DNA from: Serratia plymuthica NBRC 102599
GTDB lineage: Bacteria; Pseudomonadota; Gammaproteobacteria; Enterobacterales; Enterobacteriaceae
Assembly (NCBI RefSeq): GCF_001590925.1
Contig: NZ_BCTU01000007.1
Location: forward strand, 186,001-250,000
DNA: 64,000 bases
Direction of reading: 5' to 3'
Shown piece by piece: positions 49,809 to 57,047 of the stretch (position 1 is its first letter; every line of letters starts with the position of its first letter). Both the position numbers and the translations under genes were made by a program. A model generated the notes under the pieces. It was not told where the DNA came from. It did not search any database and worked only from the letters and a program-made list of their open reading frames with translations.

Positions 49809-50150
49809 ATGAAAATTATTGATTCATCGATGCTCGATCATATTTCTGGTGGTCGCGGTAATAATGGCGGTGACCGGATTGACAATGGTGGCCGGGCTAA
49901 TAGCGCAGGCAAAACTGCAGCTGCAGGGGCGGGAGCTATAGCGGGAGGGTATATCGGAGCTCTCGTTACCGGGCCAGGAGCACCTCTGGGGGCAGCTATT
50001 GGGGGCTGGATCGGTGGTGTTATCGGCGAAGCTGGTTATAATGCAGCGGTAGATGCAGTAAATGACCCTCGAAATAATGGCGGTAACGGACGTGGCGCTT
50101 TTGGCGGAGACAGCAATAAGAATAGTGTAAACGGTCAATGTCATTGGTAA
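49809..50150 (+). CDS. double-glycine class II microcin/bacteriocin-like peptide
   Basis: A 113-residue precursor. The leader MKIIDSSMLDHISGG has the double-glycine pattern (ELxxISGG-like) recognised by C39-peptidase ABC exporters, so cleavage after residue 15 would release a 98-residue peptide. The mature part is rich in Gly, Ala and Asn, with a Gly/Ala-rich hydrophobic stretch (residues 33-80) full of GxxxG motifs, as in colicin V. A Gly/Asn-rich tail ends in NGQCHW, with a single Cys111. The start at 49809 has GGGA upstream. AT-rich context suggests transfer. A likely immunity gene follows; no exporter genes are in the window. Confidence 0.72.
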   Translation: MKIIDSSMLDHISGGRGNNGGDRIDNGGRANSAGKTAAAGAGAIAGGYIGALVTGPGAPLGAAIGGWIGGVIGEAGYNAAVDAVNDPRNNGGNGRGAFGGDSNKNSVNGQCHW

Positions 50151-50161
50151 GTCGTTACATG

Positions 50162-50187
50162 AGGAGAGATTACAACCTCTCCTTTTT
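50162..50187 (+). terminator. hairpin between the microcin-like gene and its neighbour
   Basis: Arms AGGAGAG and CTCTCCT around eight bases, followed by a T run, 12 bases after the precursor stop. It reads as an intrinsic terminator that could partly uncouple the structural gene from the downstream membrane-protein gene. Confidence 0.7.
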
Positions 50188-50205
50188 AAGTAAAAGGAGT
50201 GTGTC

Positions 50206-50409
50206 GTGAAAAAAGAAAGAATAAGAAGATTGGTATTCATATCAGGAATTTCTTTTTCTACTTATTTGATCGTAAACATCAGAGCACTTGCTTTCCCGGC
50301 TTCATTAATCAAAGCGTTTTTTGCGTCTATTATCTTCACATTAATTTATGCATTTCTTTCCAGCCGTCTCTGGAAAAAATATGTTTTAAAAATAAAAGAT
50401 GATGAATAA
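50206..50409 (+). CDS. small membrane protein, putative microcin immunity protein
   Basis: A 67-residue protein read from a GTG start with AAAGGAG six bases upstream. A basic N-terminus (KKERIRR) leads into two hydrophobic segments (about 9-28 and 33-52) and a basic/acidic tail (LWKKYVLKIKDDE). Small two-helix membrane proteins directly after a class II microcin gene are usually immunity proteins, as for colicin V. I recognise no family, so the function is inferred from position and topology. Like its neighbour it is AT-rich. Confidence 0.6.
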   Translation: MKKERIRRLVFISGISFSTYLIVNIRALAFPASLIKAFFASIIFTLIYAFLSSRLWKKYVLKIKDDE

Positions 50410-50462
50410 CCGCACCTTCTACCGCCACACTCTCACTAATATCTCACTTTGCATGGCGCCTT

Positions 50463-50484
50463 AGGGCTCTGCATGCAGAGCCCT
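50463..50484. repeat. palindrome, copy 2
   Basis: The core GGGCTCTGCATGCAGAGCCC with one further A/T pair, identical to the centre of the repeat at 49477-49504. It lies 26 bases beyond the ppnP stop codon. The two copies bracket the AT-rich cassette exactly. Confidence 0.85.
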
Positions 50485-50509
50485 GATTTCCCGCCAAAAG
50501 AGGAAACTA

Positions 50510-50797
50510 CTAACTTAAATAACGGCACAGATAGGCGGTTGCATCAGCAACCTGCAGGTTGAACTCACTGTGAGCCGGTACGAAGAACTTCTCACCCGGC
50601 ATAAACACCTGCCAATCCGGCGAGCCCGGCAGCAACACTTTCAACGCGCCGGTAATCACGGTCATCTCTTCCGGCTGGGCGGTGCTGAAGGTGTACTCAC
50701 CCTCTTCCATCACACCGACGCTGGCAAGGCCGATGCTGCTACTATCGAAACCGATAGACTTCACTTTTCCGGCAAAATACTCGTTCACTTTCAGCAT
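50510..50797 (-). CDS. ppnP: pyrimidine/purine nucleoside phosphorylase
   Basis: PpnP (formerly YaiE) is a small cupin that phosphorolyses many nucleosides to base plus ribose 1-phosphate. The 95-residue length matches E. coli, with the typical N-terminus [17 protein letters not shown] and the [17 protein letters not shown] cupin core. In E. coli it adjoins rdgC; here only the microcin-like cassette lies between them. Confidence 0.95.
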   Translation of the reverse strand: MLKVNEYFAGKVKSIGFDSSSIGLASVGVMEEGEYTFSTAQPEEMTVITGALKVLLPGSPDWQVFMPGEKFFVPAHSEFNLQVADATAYLCRYLS

Positions 50798-51113
50798 AGA
50801 CTGGCACCCGCATAATCAACTTTATGAGAAATCCATATTGGGGGATTGCGCTTGATCTGTCACTGGTTTTTCACGCGAAATGCGATCGTGGCGCAGAGTA
50901 AAATTCTGCCCGGCGATCGGTCGTCGGCCTTCCGTTCCGAATCCGCAACAAAAATAGCGCCAGGCCACCGCCGAACAGCCAGCGTCATGGCATTTTATTC
51001 GTATTCGAATCAGATAATTAACTCAGCGGCCGGCAAGATCAATGCGCACGAAGTGGCCTTCAGCAAAAGGCAAAAAAGAAACCGGCATCTCGCCGGCTTC
51101 CGTAGGGTACAGG
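50798..51113. other. intergenic region between ppnP and yaiA
   Basis: About 315 bases with no supported gene or clear named site. It should hold the ppnP promoter and the 3' end of the yaiA transcript. In E. coli aroM would lie here, and I see no trace of it. Confidence 0.5.
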
Positions 51114-51314
51114 TTAATCTTCCAGCGCCGGATCCTCGTAGCGATGCTTGGCGTCGAGCGCTTCCTGCTCGGTCGAATGCTCACTGAGCAGCGTATTCGG
51201 CTCAATGTCGTCGGTGCGCACCTCAAAACGATGGATATGCAAGCTGGGGTCGCCCCGGTCAACTTCGACCACCCAAGCGGTTCTCGGATAGCCTGGTCGG
51301 TTATTTTCGCGCAT
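51114..51314 (-). CDS. yaiA: YaiA family protein
   Basis: A 66-residue soluble protein of unknown function. It keeps the YaiA pattern: YPRTAWVVEVDRG near the start and LLSEHSTEQEALDAKHRYEDP near the end. In E. coli it is in the aroL-yaiA-aroM operon. Here it is about 3.2 kb from aroL and aroM is absent, so it is probably expressed on its own. Confidence 0.85.
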   Translation of the reverse strand: MRENNRPGYPRTAWVVEVDRGDPSLHIHRFEVRTDDIEPNTLLSEHSTEQEALDAKHRYEDPALED

Positions 51315-51361
51315 GCTGTTCTCCCGTGTGAATCACACAGAGTTAAGTATAGCAGCCGAGT

Positions 51362-51766
51362 TTATGCCGACACGCGCGATCCCAGATCGCGATCGCCATG
51401 TTCGCCTTCCAGCAGTTGCGTCAGCTCATCGCAGGCACAGATCTTGCCGTCGCGTACGGTGAAATGCGCCAGCACCTTGACCAGGCTGCGGCCACCGTCG
51501 CGCTTTTCCACCCGCACCTGATGGTGCGTCAGTACCGCCTCCCCCTGTCCGGCGACGGCGATAATTTCCAACGCCATGCTGCGGGTGAGCTGCTTCAACA
51601 GGGCCATATGCTGCATAAATTGCGCATAATCGAGTACTTTGCCGTCCACCTGCTGGCGGTAATCTTCGCTGAACAGTTCAGCTATCAGCGCCGGCTGGTG
51701 TTGCGAGCAGGCAACCACCCGCTGCAAGGCGTCGAGTACCACGGCTATTGAGGGATTTTCGTTCAT
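51362..51766 (-). CDS. SnoaL-like/NTF2-fold small protein
   Basis: A 134-residue protein from the ATG at 51766 (MNENPSIAVVLDALQRVV), preceded by GGAGA. The alpha+beta pattern resembles the SnoaL-like/NTF2 fold, with a helical N-terminus and strands such as GEAVLTHHQVRVEKRDGGRS and KVLAHFTVRDGKICACDEL. No catalytic signature is clear. It is divergent from an AraC-type regulator that probably controls it. Specific function is unknown. Confidence 0.65.
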   Translation of the reverse strand: MNENPSIAVVLDALQRVVACSQHQPALIAELFSEDYRQQVDGKVLDYAQFMQHMALLKQLTRSMALEIIAVAGQGEAVLTHHQVRVEKRDGGRSLVKVLAHFTVRDGKICACDELTQLLEGEHGDRDLGSRVSA

Positions 51767-51864
51767 AGAGGATCTCCAAAAATGGAATGAGACGGGGATC
51801 ATAGCGAAGGCAGAGGGTGGCATAATAACCGTACCTGGACTTTTTATACCGGTAATCGGCCAAC

Positions 51865-52626
51865 ATGATGATCCTGCGCAGCGAACGGCTTTTGCATGAG
51901 AAAAAACACCTCACGCCCTGGCACCACCATGCCGACGGGCAGATCTATCTGTTAACGCACGGCATGATGGCGCTGGAAACCGTAGGGAGGCAATGGGCAA
52001 TGACCGCAGGCAGTATCGGCTGGTTGCCGCCACACTGCGCACACCAGGCGTTGGCCTGCGGTAACGTGGCGGGCTGGATCCTGTATCTGGGAGAACAACG
52101 CGGTGCGGCACTGCCGGAGCACCCCCGGCTGAGCGTCGCCTCAACGCTGATTCAGGCGCTGGTCGAGCGTATCGCGCAGTTTGCCGGGCAGCCGCTGAGT
52201 GCATCGCAACAGCGGATGTTGCAGGTATTGCTGGATGAAATGCACGTTCAGGAAAGCCCCCCGCTGCAACTGCCGCTGCCGCAAGATGCGCGGCTGCTGA
52301 AAATCGCCCGCGCACTGCTGAACGAACCTGCCGGCGAGCGCACTCAGCGTGAATGGGCCGACTGGGCCGGGTTGAGCGTCCGTACCCTGAGCCGCCGTTT
52401 TATCGGCGAAACGGGCGTGACTTTTTCGCGCTGGCGCCAGCAAGCCAGGGTGCTCCGCTCGCTGGAACCGCTGTCACGGGGGGAACCCGTCGGCCAGATT
52501 GCCGCTGGCTGCGGTTACGACAATGTCAGTGCCTATATCGCCGCCTTCCGCGAGCGTTTCGGCACCACGCCGGGGCGGTATTTTACTCAGCGTCCGCCGG
52601 CAACAGCGCCTGACGCGCCGCGTTGA
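51865..52626 (+). CDS. AraC-family transcriptional regulator
   Basis: A 253-residue regulator. An N-terminal cupin-like sensor (TPWHHHADGQIYLLTHGMMALE, with the His cluster) is followed by a two-HTH AraC domain from about residue 145 (REWADWAGLSVRTLSRRFIG and GQIAAGCGYDNVSAYIAAFR, ending FGTTPGRYF). The layout resembles the NimR group. It is divergent from the SnoaL-like gene. Its 3' end overlaps the convergent TetR gene by 44 bases. Confidence 0.9.
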   Translation: MMILRSERLLHEKKHLTPWHHHADGQIYLLTHGMMALETVGRQWAMTAGSIGWLPPHCAHQALACGNVAGWILYLGEQRGAALPEHPRLSVASTLIQALVERIAQFAGQPLSASQQRMLQVLLDEMHVQESPPLQLPLPQDARLLKIARALLNEPAGERTQREWADWAGLSVRTLSRRFIGETGVTFSRWRQQARVLRSLEPLSRGEPVGQIAAGCGYDNVSAYIAAFRERFGTTPGRYFTQRPPATAPDAPR

Positions 52627-53170
52627 GAAACTGTTCCGACAACTCGTCGCCGCGAGTCGCCCGCGCCAGCGTCAGTGCCCCCACCAGCATCGCCATCTGC
52701 GCCAAAGCCTGCTGGTGCCGCTGCTGTTCATCTGCCGATGGCGACAGCGACTCCAGCCGCACCAGCATCGATTTTGCGCCGCTCAGGTAGGCCTGGTGTA
52801 CGGGTTTATCGGCCCCTTCCCGCGCCACGTCGGCGGCCAGCGCGGTGACCACGCAACCCTCGGCGGGACAGTCACGGTGTTTCACGCTCAGATAGCCGTC
52901 AATCAGGGTTTGCAAAGTGTGTTTGCCGGGCTGGCTGCTCAACGCTTCCCAACGCTGGTCCGACTCCTCCGCCGCTCTGCGGCTGGCTACCGCCACCAGT
53001 TCATCCTTGGAGGCAAAATGACCATAGAAACCGCCGTGGGTCAGCCCCACCGCCGCCATCAGATCGTTAACGCTGACGCCGTTCAGGCCACGTTCACGAA
53101 ACAGTTGTGAAGACACCTGTTCAATCGCCTCGCGATTGCGTTCCATTTGTTGCTTTGATACCCGCGCCAT
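52583..53170 (-). CDS. TetR/AcrR-family transcriptional regulator
   Basis: A 195-residue repressor. The N-terminal HTH (residues about 27-50, GVSVNDLMAAVGLTHGGFYG) is followed by HFASKDEL, typical of the TetR family. The C-terminal domain is a ligand-binding helical bundle; CPAEGCVVTALAADVAREG resembles quinone- or electrophile-sensing members. It lies 81 bases downstream of the aldo/keto reductase in the same direction, so it probably controls that gene through the inverted repeat at 54333-54354. Confidence 0.88.
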   Translation of the reverse strand: MARVSKQQMERNREAIEQVSSQLFRERGLNGVSVNDLMAAVGLTHGGFYGHFASKDELVAVASRRAAEESDQRWEALSSQPGKHTLQTLIDGYLSVKHRDCPAEGCVVTALAADVAREGADKPVHQAYLSGAKSMLVRLESLSPSADEQQRHQQALAQMAMLVGALTLARATRGDELSEQFLNAARQALLPADAE

Positions 53171-53251
53171 GGTGTTTTCTCCTTATCAATCCGGCATCAT
53201 CTTAGGCCATCCGCTGACCGTACTCAATGATGATGCCTCTCATGAAAAGAC

Positions 53252-54298
53252 TCAGGCACGCGGGGGGCGCGGTGCGGCAAAACGGCCGCTGTCACCGCCC
53301 TGCGCTCGCGCCAGCGTGTCGGCAATCTGCCGGTGAGGCGTACCGGGCTCGATAGCGCTTACCCGATCAAGACGCGCCACTTGCTCTTCGCTCAGCGTCA
53401 GACTGAGCGCCGACAACGTATCGTCCAGTTGCGCTAAGGTGCGCGGCCCCAGAATGGGGATCAGGCTGGTGCTGGAGTGCGCGGCCCGGTTGCGCAGCCA
53501 GGCGATGGCGACGTGGGTCGGCTGGGCACCGTGCTCCTGCGCTATTGCCAGCACTTCATCCAGCAGCGCGGTATCTTTCTCGCGATGCACCAGGCGCCCC
53601 AGCTCGGTCAGACGCCCGGCATTGCTGTGGCGATATTTCCCGGTCAACAGACCGCCGCCCAGCGGCGACCACAGCGTAGCGGCCATCCCCAAGGCTTCGG
53701 CCATCGGCAGCAGTTCGCGCTCGGCGGTGCGTTCCACCAGGCTGTATTCCACCTGAATACCGGCAATGCGCGCCCAGCCGCGTAGCTCGGCCAGAGTATC
53801 CGCCCGGGCAATGCGCCAGGCCGGAAAGTTGGACAGCCCGGCATACTGGATCTTGCCGGCGCGAATCAGATCGTCAAACGCGCGTACGATCTCCTCAAGC
53901 GGGGTCAGATTGTCGGAGAAATGCGCCCACAGCAGGTCGATACGATCGGTTTTCAGGCGTTTCAGGCTAGCCTCCACCGAAGCAATCATGTTTTTACGGC
54001 TGTTGCCGGTGTTCGCAACACTTGCCTCCGGCGCGGCGCCCAGCGTGTACTTGGTGGCGACGACGAAGCGATCGCGCTCGGCGGCGATAAATTCCCCCAC
54101 CAGCTGTTCTGACTGACCAAACTGATAGGCGTCAGCCGTGTCGATGAAGTTGCCGCCGGCGTCGACGTAGCGATCGAATACCCGTCTGGCCTCTTCCTTC
54201 TCCGAGCCGTAGCCCCAGCCCGTGCCAAAGTTGCCGGTGCCCAGAGCCAATTCGGCAACGCGCAGGCCGGTGTTGCGACCAAAGGGAGTGTATTTCAT
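53252..54298 (-). CDS. aldo/keto reductase
   Basis: A 348-residue NADPH-dependent oxidoreductase. The tetrad residues are recognisable in NFIDTADAYQFGQSE (Asp, Tyr), FVVATKYTLG (Lys) and LLWAHFSD (His). The start at 54298 (MKYTPFGRNTGLRVAEL) follows GCGAGG; the open frame begins 12 codons earlier. A TetR gene lies downstream and a palindromic operator upstream, as in inducible detoxification units. Substrate unknown. Confidence 0.9.
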   Translation of the reverse strand: MKYTPFGRNTGLRVAELALGTGNFGTGWGYGSEKEEARRVFDRYVDAGGNFIDTADAYQFGQSEQLVGEFIAAERDRFVVATKYTLGAAPEASVANTGNSRKNMIASVEASLKRLKTDRIDLLWAHFSDNLTPLEEIVRAFDDLIRAGKIQYAGLSNFPAWRIARADTLAELRGWARIAGIQVEYSLVERTAERELLPMAEALGMAATLWSPLGGGLLTGKYRHSNAGRLTELGRLVHREKDTALLDEVLAIAQEHGAQPTHVAIAWLRNRAAHSSTSLIPILGPRTLAQLDDTLSALSLTLSEEQVARLDRVSAIEPGTPHRQIADTLARAQGGDSGRFAAPRPPRA

Positions 54299-54332
54299 AC
54301 AGATGCCTCGCAATAAGCTTGAGTTAAACATC

Positions 54333-54354
54333 ATAAATGATGATTGTCATTTAT
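54333..54354 (-). promoter_or_regulatory. predicted operator of the aldo/keto reductase gene
   Basis: A perfect inverted repeat with arms ATAAATGA and TCATTTAT separated by six bases, 35-56 bases upstream of the start. A third copy of the half-site TCATTTAT occurs at 54371-54378. Size and symmetry suit a TetR dimer. Confidence 0.6.
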
Positions 54355-54476
54355 TTATATATGTCACTCGTCATTTATAAAGGCAAGCGCGATTTGTCGT
54401 CAGACCGGCAAAATCAGGGGAGAAAAACAGAGTATTGGGCACAACGCACTGTGCCCAAAGGAAAATTCGCGGTGGA

Positions 54477-55001
54477 TTATTTTACCGTTTCGCGCTGCAG
54501 CGCCGAGAGGATTTGCTCGACCACCTGCTGCGGGCTGCCGGTACCATCCATGACGAAATGCGCGGCCTCCTGATACAGCGCTTCGCGCGCCGCCAGCACT
54601 TCAAGCATCTCTTCGGCAATTGGGCGGCCGGTGAGCGTTGGGCGCTGCGCGTCCTGCGGATACTCTTCCAACCGCTGCGCCAACACGTCCGCAGGCGAAC
54701 GCAGGTAAATCACGGTGCCGTGCTGGCGCATGAAGCGACGATTCTCTTCCGCCAGGATCATGCCACCGCCGGTGGCAACTACAGTTGACGGCTGCGTCAC
54801 GGTTTGCAGGGCAATGCTTTCACGGCGGCGAAAGCCCAGCCAGCCTTCATGGGCGACCATTTCCGCCACGCTCATTTGCGTGGTCTGCTGCATAAACAGA
54901 TCGGTATCGGTGAAGTGATAGCCCATTGTCTGCGCCAGTGCGCTGCCCACCGTGGTTTTACCGGCTCCGCGAGCGCCTACCATGAAAATGGTTTGTGTCA
55001 T
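54477..55001 (-). CDS. aroL: shikimate kinase II
   Basis: AroL phosphorylates shikimate to shikimate 3-phosphate in the pathway to chorismate. The 174-residue protein has the P-loop GARGAGKTT (9-17), the shikimate-binding GFRRRES and the GGG of [10 protein letters not shown]. coli aroL is TyrR/TrpR-regulated, and two TyrR-like boxes lie upstream here. The usual downstream partners yaiA and aroM do not follow directly: yaiA is displaced and aroM is missing. Confidence 0.96.
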   Translation of the reverse strand: MTQTIFMVGARGAGKTTVGSALAQTMGYHFTDTDLFMQQTTQMSVAEMVAHEGWLGFRRRESIALQTVTQPSTVVATGGGMILAEENRRFMRQHGTVIYLRSPADVLAQRLEEYPQDAQRPTLTGRPIAEEMLEVLAAREALYQEAAHFVMDGTGSPQQVVEQILSALQRETVK

Positions 55002-55105
55002 TACGGGTTGTCCCTTATACGGTGACTTGATTGCATTTGTACGCCTGAAGATCGGCGCGCAGATCCTGCGATGGCGTGGTTGCTTGCATCATACCGCCAT
55101 CAGCC

Positions 55106-55145
55106 TGTATTTCAATATTTACGATAGTGTAAATTCCATTGCACA
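55106..55145 (-). promoter_or_regulatory. two TyrR boxes upstream of aroL
   Basis: TyrR boxes have the form TGTAAA-N6-TTTACA. Box A is TGTATT-N6-TTTACG (55106-55123); box B is TGTAAA-N6-TGCACA (55128-55145). Their centres are 22 bases apart, two DNA turns, which suits cooperative hexamer binding. They lie 105-145 bases upstream of aroL and overlap the 3' end of the acetyltransferase gene. Confidence 0.7.
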
Positions 55146-55637
55146 GCGGCTACCGACAACAAATCCCTGCGCCGCCTCTTCAGCAAGCCGTTGCCGCAGC
55201 GGCAAGTTGAGCCGAACGGCTGCGATCGGCTGGAACCCTAACCGCCGGTAGTAAGGCGCATTCCAGGGCACATCGATAAAGGTGGTCAGCGTCAGGCGCT
55301 GCGCGCCCTGCGATTTTGCCTGCATGGCAACCTCAGCGATCAAACGCCGGCCAATACCGCGCCGCTGCCAGTCGGCGGCTACCGACAGCTCGGCGATGTG
55401 CCAATCCTGCTGCTGCGGCAATACGGCGATAAACCCGGCCACCTCACCCGACGCGCTTTCAGCCACCCACTCCTGCTGTTGCTGAATAAAATCAGCATGC
55501 TGCTGACGGCTCATCACCGGGCCATCAGCCAGAAAACGCCACGCCGGTTGCTGAAGAAACAGCTGCGCCGCCGAGCGTTCAATGGCGATCAGTTGGGGGA
55601 TATCCTGCAGTTGCGCTAAACGAACAAGCGGGCTCAT
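55119..55637 (-). CDS. GNAT-family N-acetyltransferase
   Basis: A 172-residue acetyl-CoA-dependent transferase. The acetyl-CoA pyrophosphate loop is visible in ELSVAADWQRRGIGRRLIAE (Q/RxxGxG/A motif), followed by the NAPYYRRLGFQ motif near the C-terminus. Substrate unknown. It lies upstream of aroL in the same direction with 117 bases between, and its last bases overlap the TyrR boxes. GGAGAA precedes the ATG. Confidence 0.88.
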   Translation of the reverse strand: MSPLVRLAQLQDIPQLIAIERSAAQLFLQQPAWRFLADGPVMSRQQHADFIQQQQEWVAESASGEVAGFIAVLPQQQDWHIAELSVAADWQRRGIGRRLIAEVAMQAKSQGAQRLTLTTFIDVPWNAPYYRRLGFQPIAAVRLNLPLRQRLAEEAAQGFVVGSRCAMEFTLS

Positions 55638-55719
55638 CGGGTTCTCCTTAACGACCGGGCGGCTCTGTAACCCAAACGCAAGCCGCCAGGGGCTGTGCTC
55701 CCAGCAGCCACGTTTGGCG

Positions 55720-56835
55720 TTATTGGTTATTCAATTGGCTCCAGTAGGTGCCTGAAAAAGGTAACGGCAAAAATTGCTGGTATAGCTGCTTAAAGGTCTG
55801 CTGCGGATTGATGTCTGCAAACAAATCCGGATAGAAAGCTTTGGCGAGCATCTCGACCGCCACGACGTGATACGGGCTGAGATAGAAATTGTGCCAAATG
55901 CTCCAGGCCTGGCGGTTCTTGATCGCTTTCAGGTTGGCGAGCATCGGCTGTTTTTGCATGATCATGCGGAAGCTTTCATCGGCCTCCTGCTGGGTAACCC
56001 GTGGTCCAAGGCGCAGATCGGAAAAACGCTTGCCCTCCGACCCGGCCATGCCGGTAGCGATGTAGATGTCAGGGTTGGCGGTCAGGATGGTTTCCGGGTT
56101 TAGATCGCCGAAGACGCCCTTGATGCTGGCGTTGGCGATATTGTCGCCGCCGGCAAAGGCCACCAGATCGCCAAGATTGCCGTGCGCCGCGGTGGTACAA
56201 CAAGTTTCGCGCCGTCCGAGGTGCAGATGCAGCATCACCTTGGGTTTTGGCCCCCGGTAGCCGGCCAGCCGCTGCTGAATCACCGCCATATGCTGCTGAT
56301 AGAAACTGATGAACTGCTCCGCCCGCTGCTGACGATTGAGCACTTCGCCCAGCAGACGCACGCTCGGCACGGTATTGTTCAGCAGATCAACCCGTAAATC
56401 GACGTAGATTACCGCAATACCGGCCTTGTTCAGCGCCGTTAGCAGAAAATCGCTGTCGCCCTCTTCACGCGCGTACCGGGCGAGAATCACCAGATCCGGC
56501 TTCAATTGGATCAGGTTTTCGACGTTAACCTGGCGGAAATTACCCTTGCTGATGGAAGGGATCGCTTTGATCTGCGGGAATTTTTGCGTATAGAGCTGCC
56601 AGCTTTGCGCATCATAACGCGCCATATCTTCCGGCCAGCCGACGACGCGCTGAGCAGGATTGCCCGGCTCCAGCAGCGCCAGGGTATACAGCATGCGGCT
56701 TTCGCCCACCACGATGCGCTGCGGGTTATCCGGCACGTCGACCTGTCGGCCGGTAATGTCGGTGACCATTTTCGCCTGAGCGCTAAAAACGCCGAACAAC
56801 AGGGAAAGCAGCAGTAAAACGAAAGGATTGCGCAT
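55720..56835 (-). CDS. iron/siderophore or cobalamin-type ABC substrate-binding protein
   Basis: A 371-residue class III periplasmic binding protein (BtuF/FepB type). The signal peptide is MRNPFVLLLLSLLFGVFSAQA. The mature part starts VTDITGRQVDVPDNPQRIV, the usual opening of siderophore-binding proteins, with LIQLKPDLVIL and a long backbone helix. No permease or ATPase genes adjoin it. A Fur-box-like sequence upstream points to iron control, so an iron-chelate ligand is likelier than cobalamin. Confidence 0.85.
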   Translation of the reverse strand: MRNPFVLLLLSLLFGVFSAQAKMVTDITGRQVDVPDNPQRIVVGESRMLYTLALLEPGNPAQRVVGWPEDMARYDAQSWQLYTQKFPQIKAIPSISKGNFRQVNVENLIQLKPDLVILARYAREEGDSDFLLTALNKAGIAVIYVDLRVDLLNNTVPSVRLLGEVLNRQQRAEQFISFYQQHMAVIQQRLAGYRGPKPKVMLHLHLGRRETCCTTAAHGNLGDLVAFAGGDNIANASIKGVFGDLNPETILTANPDIYIATGMAGSEGKRFSDLRLGPRVTQQEADESFRMIMQKQPMLANLKAIKNRQAWSIWHNFYLSPYHVVAVEMLAKAFYPDLFADINPQQTFKQLYQQFLPLPFSGTYWSQLNNQ

Positions 56836-56869
56836 GAGTAGGCCGGGGGCAGCTAAAAGATGGGTGCAT

Positions 56870-56888
56870 GATAATTACTCTCATTAAC
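56870..56888 (-). promoter_or_regulatory. predicted Fur box
   Basis: GATAATTACTCTCATTAAC matches the 19-bp Fur consensus GATAATGATAATCATTATC at 14 positions. It lies about 35 bases upstream of the binding-protein start, in a promoter position. Confidence 0.6.
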
Positions 56889-57047
56889 AGTTTCAATTGA
56901 TAACGCGCGCAGGACAAGACAAATCCGCTGAATCACGGTGTTTCGGCACCGATAAATGCAAAACCGCCGTAAATGTGATTGTCTACAGTAAAAATCAGCC
57001 GATAAATCGATAAAAATGGCGAGATGGGAAAAACCAAAGGAGCACAG

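Noticed and set aside
50199-50402. Alternative 67-codon frame overlapping the putative immunity gene
   Set aside because: It starts inside the ribosome-site region of the GTG-started frame and lacks a ribosome site of its own; the GTG frame has a coherent two-helix topology.
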